A stretch of 11,246 nt of DNA from Salinisphaera sp. UBA6602 (GTDB lineage: Bacteria; Pseudomonadota; Gammaproteobacteria; Nevskiales; Salinisphaeraceae), in contig DJIE01000165.1 in assembly GCA_002433465.1 (NCBI GenBank), positions 19,128-30,373 on the forward strand, in the 5' to 3' direction. The translations under genes and the position numbers were made by a program. A model generated the notes under the pieces. It had not been told where the DNA came from and searched no databases. It was given only the letters and a program-made list of their open reading frames with translations. Below, piece after piece: positions 1 to 6,126 of the stretch; position 1 is the stretch's first letter, and each line of letters starts with the position of its first letter.

Positions 1-441
1 CGGCCGTTCGCCCCACCGCAATGGGGCACGGGCAGAAGCCGCGGGCCCAGCGCGGTCGGCTTCGGCGGCCCCACGCATTCGCCCATCCCGACACGAGTGC
101 AGGCGCCTTCGCCGCCCGCGCCAACAGCCCGCATGCATTCGCATAGGCGTGGTCAACCCGAACGTCGATTTTCGGTCGGTTTCGTACCGGACGCCGGTCG
201 CCGACATGCGCCGATGGCTGTAACCGAACGACAGCCGTTCAGAACTGTAGGCCAGGCCCGTCTGGCGCTTCGAAGCGGGCGCTGGCTAGCGGCCTATGCC
301 CGGAATCGGCGCCGACCACGCGATCGCGCGGTCGGGCGGGGCCCGGGCGGGTAGCCGCGGCCGGAGATCGGCATCAGGGATGCGGGCCGCTCCGCTCGCA
401 GGCGCGAGGGATCGAGCGTTTTGTTGAATCGATCGTTGGAA
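1..441. other. No supportable gene; GC-rich non-coding or unrecognised stretch
   Basis: No reading frame here looks like a protein I recognise. Frame 1 of the + strand stays open from the window edge to a TAG at 352-354 (117 codons), but its translation is rich in Arg, Pro and Gly. It shows no domain or motif, and no good ribosome binding site precedes its only GTG/ATG candidates. It could be the tail of an upstream gene, but nothing positive supports that. Small inverted repeats are present: GCCCCA/TGGGGC at 10-27 (6-bp stem, 6-base loop), GGCTGT/ACAGCC at 216-236, and the 24-bp near-palindrome listed separately. Confidence 0.5.
312..335. repeat. 24-bp near-perfect palindrome
   Basis: The arms are CCGACC and GGTCGG, with the perfect palindrome CGCGATCGCG at the centre. 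Eleven of twelve symmetric base pairs match; the exception is A318 against C329. The sequence is directly visible, but its function is not. It could be a protein-binding dyad or a hairpin. No T-tract follows it, so it is not a standard terminator. Confidence 0.6.
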
Positions 442-491
442 TGAAACCGTAAAACTACTGAAACCGTAGGGGGTAATAGTACGTATTTACC
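442..491. promoter_or_regulatory. Candidate operator/promoter region of furA-katG
   Basis: TGAAACCGTA occurs twice, at 442-451 and 459-468, a spacing of 17 bp. It is followed at 472-491 by an inverted repeat with arms GGTAA and TTACC around an AT-rich core containing TACGTA. The stretch is clearly more AT-rich than its surroundings. It is about 155-205 bp upstream of the regulator start, with no other gene between. Mycobacterial FurA is known to bind an AT-rich site upstream of its own gene, so this is the natural place for autoregulation. That role is inferred. I could not fix a confident -35/-10 pair; TAATAG at 474-479 is one possible -10. Confidence 0.45.
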
Positions 492-651
492 GAAGCAGAC
501 AATCGTGGAAGCAGCGAGGCGCCGGCTCGCGGGCCTTGAAGGCCAGCATACGCCGGACCGCGAGGCGGCGCGATCGGCATCCGGACGCAGGCCATTCCAG
601 GTCGAGGCGCCGGAGAAACTGTATCGGGCAACAAGGCAAGTGACAGTGAAC

Positions 652-1116
652 ATGGAGAATCAAACGGTGCCCGAAAGCGATAGCGCGATTGCAGAGTCGC
701 TGCGCCAGCGCGGGCTGCGCGTGACGGCGGCGCGCCATGCCATTCTCAAGTGGTTATCCAGCCACCCGCACGCCAGCGCGGACCAGGTTCACCAGGGCGT
801 GGTCGAGCAGTTGGGCACGTTGTCTAAACAGGCGGTGTACGACGTGCTCTCGGCCAGCGTGGAGGCCGAACTGGTACGCCAGATCAAGCCCAGCGGTCAC
901 CCGGCGCGCTTCGAGCGGCGGCGGGGCGACAACCATCATCACCTTGTTTGTACTCATTGCGGCCGTGTTGAGGACACGGACTGCAAGCACGGTCATGCAC
1001 CGTGCCTCACCCCGGACGACGCTCAGGGCTTCGTGATCCACGAGGCCGAGATCCTGTTTTGGGGTGTGTGTAGCCGCTGTCGTGCGAATACCGAGACTCG
1101 CCCTGACAAGGCCTAG
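652..1116 (+). CDS. furA: FurA-type Fur/PerR-family transcriptional regulator, katG-linked
   Basis: This is a 154-residue Fur-family metalloregulator, the usual family length. An N-terminal winged helix (about 10-85) is followed by the metal-binding and dimerisation domain. Visible ligands are H40, E88 and the HHH at 95-97, D108, and the structural zinc pairs C100xxC103 and C140xxC143. The stretch from GDNHHH to the last CxxC, including DC..G.APCL and EAE...WG.C, closely resembles mycobacterial FurA as I remember it. FurA there represses katG and its own gene and senses peroxide or iron. The gene lies 81 bp before katG on the same strand with no obvious promoter between, so co-transcription is likely. 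The start is uncertain: ATG 652 is used here, but GTG 646 (two codons earlier) is better spaced from AAGG at 633-636. The frame is open back to a GTG at 505, but that extension is Arg/Ala-rich and not family-like. The Fur-family call is firm; the FurA subgroup is an inference from motif resemblance. Confidence 0.93.
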   Translation: MENQTVPESDSAIAESLRQRGLRVTAARHAILKWLSSHPHASADQVHQGVVEQLGTLSKQAVYDVLSASVEAELVRQIKPSGHPARFERRRGDNHHHLVCTHCGRVEDTDCKHGHAPCLTPDDAQGFVIHEAEILFWGVCSRCRANTETRPDKA

Positions 1117-1184
1117 CGACAGCAGCCCTTTCCGGCGTCCCCGACACCGGATTCAACCACCGAAAGGTCCAAGAAATCGTCAAC

Positions 1185-1200
1185 AGGAACCGTGACTATG
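1185..1200 (+). promoter_or_regulatory. Ribosome binding site and start choice for katG
   Basis: AGGA at 1185-1188 lies nine bases before the ATG at 1198. An in-frame GTG at 1192 would leave only three bases, which is too close. The ATG start is therefore preferred. Confidence 0.75.
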
Positions 1201-3510
1201 AGTGAAGAAGTCAAGATCGGCGGCAAATGCCCGTTCGCCGGTAATACGGTCGGCGGCGCGGCCGGCTCCGAGCCGACGCTACAGCACTGGTGGCCGAACC
1301 GTCTTCAGGTCGAGCTGCTGCACCAGAACCCGCGCGAGGCCAACCCCGAAGATCCGGATTTCAACTACGCCGAGGCGTTCAAGAAGCTGGATCTCGAAGC
1401 GCTGAAGAACGATATCAAGACGCTGCTGAAATCGTCGGTGGACTGGTGGCCGTCGGATTACGGCAACTATGGCCCGCAGATGATCCGTATGGCCTGGCAT
1501 TCGGCCGGCACCTATCGCATCGCCGACGGCCGCGGCGGCGCGGGCGAGGCCATGCAGCGCTTTGCCCCGATCAACAGCTGGTGGGACAACGGCAATATCG
1601 ACAAGTCGCGGCGTCTGCTCTGGCCGATCAAGCAAAAATATGGCGCCTCCATTTCCTGGGCCGATCTGATCGTGCTCACCGGCAACTGCTCGCTCGAAAT
1701 CATGGGCTTTCCGACCTACGGCTTCGCCGGCGGTCGTATCGATGCCTGGGAACCCGACAACCTCACCTATTGGGGCCCCGAAGGCTGGACCGGCAAGAAG
1801 CCGGAGGACGCGCCGCACGGGCCGATGGAAGGCCAGCCGGCCCAGATGGTCAATCGCGGCCTGCGCTGGACCGGCGAAGCCGGTGATGCCGACTACGACC
1901 TGGAAGCGCCGCTGGCGGCGTCCAACTCGAACCTCATCTATGTGGATCCGGAAGGCTCGGCCAAGAAGGGCATTCCCGAGGATTCCGCGGTCGATATACG
2001 GATCACTTTCGGCCGTATGGCCATGAACGACGAGGAAACCGTCGCCCTGATCGCGGGCGGCCACGCCTTCGGCAAATCGCATGGCATGACCCCGCCGGAT
2101 CAGATCGGGCATGCGCCGGAAGCCGCGCCGATGGAAGCCGCCGGCCTGGGTTGGAACAACCCGCGCGGCAAGGGCAACGCCGAAGATACGATGACCAACG
2201 GTATCGAAGGCTCCTGGACGCAGGACCCGACGGCCTGGGACAACAGCTATCTGGAGAACCTGTTCAAGTTCGAATGGGAGCAGACGCGTAGCCCGGCAGG
2301 GGCGCTGCAGTGGACGCCGGTGGACAAGAACGCCCCGCGCACGCCGGACGCGCACCTTGAAGGCGTGGATCATCCGCTGATGATGATGACCTCGGATATC
2401 GCGCTGAAGGTCGATCCCGCCTATCGCAAGATCTGCGAGAAGTTCCTCGAGGACTTCGACTACTTCACCGAAGCGTTCTCCAAGGCCTGGTACAAGCTCA
2501 CCCATCGCGACATGGGCCCGAAGGCGCGTTATCTCGGCCCGGAAGTGCCGGCCGAGGACCTGATCTGGCAGGACCCGATCCCGGCCGTGGATTTCGAGCT
2601 GGTGGACGCCAGCGATGTGGCCGATCTCAAGGGCCGCATTCTGGATTCCGGGCTCACGGTGGCCGAGCTGGCCGGCGTGGCCTGGGGCGCGGCGTCGACC
2701 TTCCGTACGTCGGACAAGCGCGGCGGCGCGGACGGTGCCCGCATACGCCTGGCCCCGCAGAAGGACTGGCCGGTGAACAACCCGGCCGAGGTCGGCAAGG
2801 TGGTATCCACCCTCGAAGGCATCAAGCGCGACTTCGATTCGGCCCAGGCGGGCAACAAGAAGGTTTCGCTGGCCGATCTGATCGTGCTGGGCGGCTGTGC
2901 GGCCGTCGAAAAGTCGGCCAAGGATGCCGGTATCGATATCACGGTACCGTTCACGCCGGGTCGTAACGATGCCACCGAAGAGCAGACCGACGAGCAGAGC
3001 TTTCGCTGGCTCGAGCCGGTGTCCGACGGTTTCCGCAACTTCCATCGCGACGACATCAACTACAACGTATCGCCCGAACAGATCTTTCTGGACCGGGCCG
3101 CGCTGCTGGGCCTGACCGCGCCCGAGTGGACCGCGTTGACCGGTGGCCTGCGCGTGCTGGATATCAATACCGACGGCGCCTACAAGCACCACGGCGTGTT
3201 CACGGACAAGCCGGGCGTGCTCAGCAACGACTTCTTCGTAAACCTCACCTCGCCCGAGTACGAGTGGAAGAAGGTCGACGAGGCCGGCATGGAGTTCACG
3301 CTGGATGATCGCAGCAATGGTCAAACGAAGTTCAAGGCCACGCGTTGTGACCTGATCTTTGGCGCCAACTCCCAGCTGCGTCAGCTGGCCGAGTTCTATG
3401 CCCAGACCGGCGGACACGAGAAGCTGGTTCGTGACTTTGTCGCCGCCTGGAACAAGGTGATGATGCACGACCGCTTCGACGTGGCCGACCGCAACAGCGC
3501 CGCCCTCTAG
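1198..3510 (+). CDS. katG: Catalase-peroxidase KatG
   Basis: This 770-residue bifunctional haem enzyme breaks down hydrogen peroxide and also has peroxidase activity. The N-terminal haem domain holds the distal triad R97, W100 and H101 in [10 protein letters not shown], distal Asp D130, proximal H289 in [11 protein letters not shown]340 and D400. The Trp-Tyr-Met cross-link residues are all present (W100, Y248, M274), as is the mobile Arg (R444 in [10 protein letters not shown]), so full catalase activity is expected. The C-terminal half is the degenerate, haem-free peroxidase repeat typical of the family. There is no signal peptide, so it should be cytoplasmic. Two features are unusual. The loop carrying Y248 is longer than usual: Trp to Tyr is 148 residues, against 122 in the M. 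tuberculosis enzyme. Also, N334 occupies the place of M. tuberculosis S315. The gene sits directly downstream of the FurA-type regulator, implying peroxide- or iron-linked control, and ends before a strong terminator. Confidence 0.98.
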   Translation: MSEEVKIGGKCPFAGNTVGGAAGSEPTLQHWWPNRLQVELLHQNPREANPEDPDFNYAEAFKKLDLEALKNDIKTLLKSSVDWWPSDYGNYGPQMIRMAWHSAGTYRIADGRGGAGEAMQRFAPINSWWDNGNIDKSRRLLWPIKQKYGASISWADLIVLTGNCSLEIMGFPTYGFAGGRIDAWEPDNLTYWGPEGWTGKKPEDAPHGPMEGQPAQMVNRGLRWTGEAGDADYDLEAPLAASNSNLIYVDPEGSAKKGIPEDSAVDIRITFGRMAMNDEETVALIAGGHAFGKSHGMTPPDQIGHAPEAAPMEAAGLGWNNPRGKGNAEDTMTNGIEGSWTQDPTAWDNSYLENLFKFEWEQTRSPAGALQWTPVDKNAPRTPDAHLEGVDHPLMMMTSDIALKVDPAYRKICEKFLEDFDYFTEAFSKAWYKLTHRDMGPKARYLGPEVPAEDLIWQDPIPAVDFELVDASDVADLKGRILDSGLTVAELAGVAWGAASTFRTSDKRGGADGARIRLAPQKDWPVNNPAEVGKVVSTLEGIKRDFDSAQAGNKKVSLADLIVLGGCAAVEKSAKDAGIDITVPFTPGRNDATEEQTDEQSFRWLEPVSDGFRNFHRDDINYNVSPEQIFLDRAALLGLTAPEWTALTGGLRVLDINTDGAYKHHGVFTDKPGVLSNDFFVNLTSPEYEWKKVDEAGMEFTLDDRSNGQTKFKATRCDLIFGANSQLRQLAEFYAQTGGHEKLVRDFVAAWNKVMMHDRFDVADRNSAAL

Positions 3511-3519
3511 GCAGCGCAG

Positions 3520-3552
3520 CACGAGCGGCCGGCGAACGCCGGCCGCCTCGTG
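3520..3552 (+). repeat. GC-rich hairpin just after katG
   Basis: The arm at 3520-3533 pairs with 3538-3552 around a GAAC loop, with one bulged base. Only TTCTCC follows, so it is a poor terminator by itself. It may protect the katG mRNA 3' end or add to the terminator 18 bp downstream. Confidence 0.6.
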
Positions 3553-3570
3553 TTCTCCTCGACACGAATG

Positions 3571-3596
3571 GGCCGGCTTTTGCCGGCCTTTTTATT
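3571..3596 (+). terminator. Rho-independent terminator of furA-katG
   Basis: A perfect 7-bp GC stem, GGCCGGC at 3571-3577 and GCCGGCC at 3582-3588, closes a TTTT loop. TTTTTATT follows at 3589-3596. It lies about 60 bp after the katG stop codon. Confidence 0.92.
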
Positions 3597-3845
3597 GGCC
3601 GAGTCTTGCGACCGTGTTGGCCGGGGTGCGGCCGTGCGGGAAGGCGCTACCCCGTGTGCCGGCAACGTCCGGCCGGCAGGTATGAATGCCGGCACCGCCA
3701 ACGGACCAAGGCTAAAGTCGATGTGTACGCGATCCGAGCCGCCTGCTAGCTTTTGACAGAGACCGACCCGCACGTACGGCGTCGGCAGAAAAACAAGATA
3801 GCAATTGGAGCAGGCGCGATTTTCATTCGCGTGCGGGAGGGGGCA
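3597..3845 (+). promoter_or_regulatory. Lipase upstream region with a possible sigma-70 -35 element
   Basis: No gene is supported between the katG terminator and the lipase. A perfect inverted repeat, GCCGGCA at 3672-3678 and TGCCGGC at 3687-3693, encloses eight bases. A consensus -35, TTGACA, lies at 3753-3758, but the bases at proper -10 distance (around 3775-3781) match TATAAT poorly, so promoter strength is doubtful or an activator may be needed. I saw no sigma-54 GG/GC pair. Confidence 0.35.
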
Positions 3846-3848
3846 ATG
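3835..3848 (+). promoter_or_regulatory. Strong ribosome binding site of the lipase
   Basis: The purine run GGGAGGGGG at 3835-3843 ends two bases before the ATG at 3846, and its GGAGG core is centred about seven bases away. It fixes the lipase start, which also gives a normal signal peptide. Confidence 0.85.
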
Positions 3849-4808
3849 AAGCGTGATGTTATCCGTCGTGTTCGGGTAGCGGTGGCTGCCGGGCTGTGTC
3901 TGTTATTCGCCGGGCCTGGCTATAGCGGCTGGCTTTCTTTTCACGGCGGCGATTCGGGGCCGGCCGGCTATACCGAAACGCGGTACCCGATCGTGCTGGT
4001 GCACGGCTGGTTCGGCTTCGACGCCATCGGGCCGATCGACTACTTCTCTGCCATTCCCGAAGCGCTGCGTGAGGGCGGTGCCGAGGTCTACGTTGCCCAG
4101 ATATCGGCGGCGAACTACACCGAAGTCCGCGGAGAGCAGCTATTGGCTCAGGTGCGCGAAATCCTGGCCTTGAGCGGTGCCGAAAAAGTAAATTTGATCG
4201 GCCACAGCCACGGCGGCCCGACAACGCGGTATGTCGCCGGCGTGGCGCCCGAGCTGGTGGCTTCGGTGACCAGCGTTGCGGGGGTCAACCGTGGCAGCCC
4301 GGTTGCCGATTTTCTGGTGCCGGCACACGATGAGCCGGTGAGCGGCCCGCTGCTCGATCGCACCGTGACCGCGCTTGCGGGTCTGGTGGATCTACTCTCC
4401 GACGGCGGTTACCCGCAGGACTCGCGGGCGGCCCAATACTCCCTGAGCACCCGCGGCGCGGCAGAGTTCAATGCCCGGTTTTCCGCTGGCATACCGGCCG
4501 ATTGCGGCGACGGTGAGCACGTCGTCGACGGCGTTCGCTATTACTCCTGGACCGGCATACGCCAGGTTACAACCCTCGTGGATCCGACCGATTCGCTGCT
4601 GGCCATCACCGCGACGGCTTTTCGAGGCAAGCCCAACGACGGGCTGGTCGGCCAGTGTTCGAGCAAGCTCGGCGAGGTGATTCGAGACGACTATGCCCAG
4701 AACCACCTAGACGAAATCAATCAGGTCGCGGGGCTTGTCGGCTTCGGACAGGATGTACCCGAACTCTATCGCCAGCACGCCAATCGGTTGAAAAACGCCG
4801 GTCTTTAA
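3846..4808 (+). CDS. lip: Secreted triacylglycerol lipase, family I.1/I.2
   Basis: This 320-residue alpha/beta-hydrolase hydrolyses long-chain triglycerides outside the cell. The N-terminus, with basic residues at 2-10 then a hydrophobic run at about 11-25, is a Sec signal peptide. The mature protein opens with the oxyanion loop YPIVLVHGWFGFD. The nucleophile is S121 in GHSHGG, the acid is D265 in NDGLVG, and the base is H287 in NHLDE. D289 and D246 match the calcium ligands of the Pseudomonas enzyme. C220 and C271 should form the structural disulphide. The C-terminal YRQHANRLKNAGL is typical of Pseudomonas/Burkholderia lipases. Such lipases need a dedicated foldase, which is the next gene, and leave the cell by type II secretion. 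An upstream in-frame TTG at 3753 would add 31 residues and spoil the signal peptide, so ATG 3846 is preferred. The lip symbol is generic. Confidence 0.96.
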   Translation: MKRDVIRRVRVAVAAGLCLLFAGPGYSGWLSFHGGDSGPAGYTETRYPIVLVHGWFGFDAIGPIDYFSAIPEALREGGAEVYVAQISAANYTEVRGEQLLAQVREILALSGAEKVNLIGHSHGGPTTRYVAGVAPELVASVTSVAGVNRGSPVADFLVPAHDEPVSGPLLDRTVTALAGLVDLLSDGGYPQDSRAAQYSLSTRGAAEFNARFSAGIPADCGDGEHVVDGVRYYSWTGIRQVTTLVDPTDSLLAITATAFRGKPNDGLVGQCSSKLGEVIRDDYAQNHLDEINQVAGLVGFGQDVPELYRQHANRLKNAGL

Positions 4809-4813
4809 ACGGC

Positions 4814-5845
4814 ATGCGTGCTCGCTACGTCCTGTTCATTGGAGTGGTTCTGGCCGGCGGCGGGGCGGTCGCCCTATGGCCCGACCAATCCGGGGTGGCC
4901 AGCCGAGCGGGGGCTTCGATCTCCGCGCGGCCGGCGACAGCGGCAAGCCCGTCGACGCTCGGCGCTGACGGCGCGGCCGAGGGGACTCCGGGCGCGCCTG
5001 TGGCTAACGCGGAGCGACCCTTGCCGTCCCATGCCGGCACATCCGTGGATGGCGGCGTCACCCTCGACAACGAAGGGCGGCTGGTGGTTACCCGCGATCT
5101 GCGGCGGATGTTCGACTATTTTCTGACCGGTATCGGCCGCGTAGGCATGGCGCAAATCCAGGCACGGCTGACTCGCTATCTCGACTCTCTCGGGCTGCCC
5201 GATTCGGCCCAGGCGGAAGTGCTCGATGTTTATCGCGACTACATTGCCTATCGGCATCGCGTACAACAGATGCCGCGTGCCGATGCCACGGCACCTGCGC
5301 TGGCGCAGACGCTGCAAACGCGTGAAGCGCTCCGGCGGGAAGTGCTGGGGGTCGCGGTGGCCGACGCGTTTTTCAACGAAGACGACAGGATGGCTCGCTA
5401 TCTGGTTGCAAGACGCGAACTGCAACACACGCCGGGGTTGAGCGATGCCGAGCGCGAGCAGCGGCTTGAACTGCTCGAGCGCATGCTGCCGGATCGAATC
5501 CGCGAGGCACGACAGCACGCCACGCTGCCGGGCCGTGCGCACGTGCAGATCGAGCGAATGCGCGAAGCGGGCGCAAGCGACGCCCAGATAAGGGCACGCC
5601 GAGAGGCCATGCTTGGCCCTGACGCCGCTCAGCGTTTGGCCCAGGTCGATGCACGTCGCGATGCCTGGCAGCGGCGCTACGACGATTATCGGCGCGCGCA
5701 TGGCCGGATCCTGGCCAATCCCGGCTTGGCACCTCCTGATCGGGACGAGGCACTTGAGTCGCTTCGCCAGACGCGGTTCACGGCAGCGGAGCGGCGCCGC
5801 GTGCTATCGCTGGATTACGTCAACGAGCTGAAGTCGCGAAATTAG
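4814..5845 (+). CDS. lif: Lipase-specific foldase (Lif), lipase chaperone
   Basis: This 343-residue steric chaperone, close to the usual 340-345, is anchored in the inner membrane by a single N-terminal helix (about 4-22). An Ala/Pro/Gly-rich linker (about 30-75) reaches into the periplasm. The SHAGTSVDG segment and RRMFDYFLTG (97-106) match the conserved N-terminal part of the folding domain, including the family motif RxxFDY(F/C)L(S/T)A, except that the last position is Gly rather than Ala. The rest is charged, helical and repeat-like, as in the Burkholderia foldase that wraps around its lipase. It begins five bases after the lipase stop with no clear Shine-Dalgarno sequence, so translation is probably coupled to the lipase. 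A longer in-frame extension back to 4655 overlaps the lipase and has no support. The only plausible partner is the upstream lipase. Confidence 0.94.
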   Translation: MRARYVLFIGVVLAGGGAVALWPDQSGVASRAGASISARPATAASPSTLGADGAAEGTPGAPVANAERPLPSHAGTSVDGGVTLDNEGRLVVTRDLRRMFDYFLTGIGRVGMAQIQARLTRYLDSLGLPDSAQAEVLDVYRDYIAYRHRVQQMPRADATAPALAQTLQTREALRREVLGVAVADAFFNEDDRMARYLVARRELQHTPGLSDAEREQRLELLERMLPDRIREARQHATLPGRAHVQIERMREAGASDAQIRARREAMLGPDAAQRLAQVDARRDAWQRRYDDYRRAHGRILANPGLAPPDRDEALESLRQTRFTAAERRRVLSLDYVNELKSRN

Positions 5846-6065
5846 CCAATCACGTCCGCGCTGCGTTGGCGGGCAAGGTGCAAGGGTCAGCGATGTCGCT
5901 GGGTGGCCGGCGCTGGCGAACAAGCGGACGTGGTGGCGGCCCGTGGCTGCGATGCAACGTCGGCTCGCGGCATTTCCAAGCCAATGCAGCGGTGCAGACC
6001 GCCCTCGCTGCAACCTCCCACTCAATAACGCTGGGGATTGAAACATCGGGTTCGCGAACACGCAA
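5846..6065. other. Non-coding gap after the foldase gene
   Basis: No convincing gene is present. An 80-codon TTG-started frame (5866-6108) looks random. Short dyads are visible: CAGCGA/TCGCTG at 5888-5901 with a two-base loop, and GCAGCG/CGCTGC with a nested GCGGT/ACCGC near 5985-6012. None has a T-tract, so no terminator for the lipase operon can be named. Confidence 0.45.
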
Positions 6066-6092
6066 TCAAGTTTCCTGCGGCGTGGCCGAAAT
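6066..6092 (+). promoter_or_regulatory. Candidate sigma-28 (FliA) promoter of the first chemoreceptor gene
   Basis: TCAAGTTT at 6066-6073, an 11-base spacer, and GCCGAAAT at 6085-6092 match the enteric flagellar consensus TAAAGTTT-N11-GCCGATAA at 7/8 and 6/8 positions with exact spacing. Transcription would start near 6099, giving a leader of about 28 bases. A chemoreceptor gene directly downstream is the expected target of this sigma factor. Confidence 0.68.
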
Positions 6093-6126
6093 AGGCAAGG
6101 CAACATAATCCAACGCGATAACGTAC

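Noticed and set aside
97..354. An 85-codon frame near the left edge
   Set aside because: It is Arg/Pro/Gly-rich, has no domain and no good ribosome binding site. It is open mainly because GC-rich DNA has few stop codons.
505..645. N-terminal extension of the Fur-family regulator
   Set aside because: The added residues are Arg/Ala-rich, unlike any Fur N-terminus. The domain is complete from ATG 652 (or GTG 646).
294..653. A 119-codon - strand frame upstream of furA
   Set aside because: The product is not recognisable, and the frame runs across the repeat-rich candidate operator at 442-491.
1279..3522. A 747-codon open frame antisense to katG
   Set aside because: It is the mirror of katG codon bias in GC-rich DNA. 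The + strand has every KatG catalytic residue, and the antisense product shows no recognisable domain.
3753..3845. N-terminal extension of the lipase from an in-frame TTG
   Set aside because: The TTG coincides with a TTGACA -35 element. The extension would bury the signal peptide, and a strong ribosome binding site precedes ATG 3846.
6034..6044. GGGATTGAAAC, which resembles the end of some CRISPR repeats
   Set aside because: It occurs once only, with no repeat-spacer pattern and no cas genes.
5866..6108. An 80-codon frame between the foldase and the first receptor
   Set aside because: It begins with TTG, has no motif, and overlaps the sigma-28-type promoter candidate.
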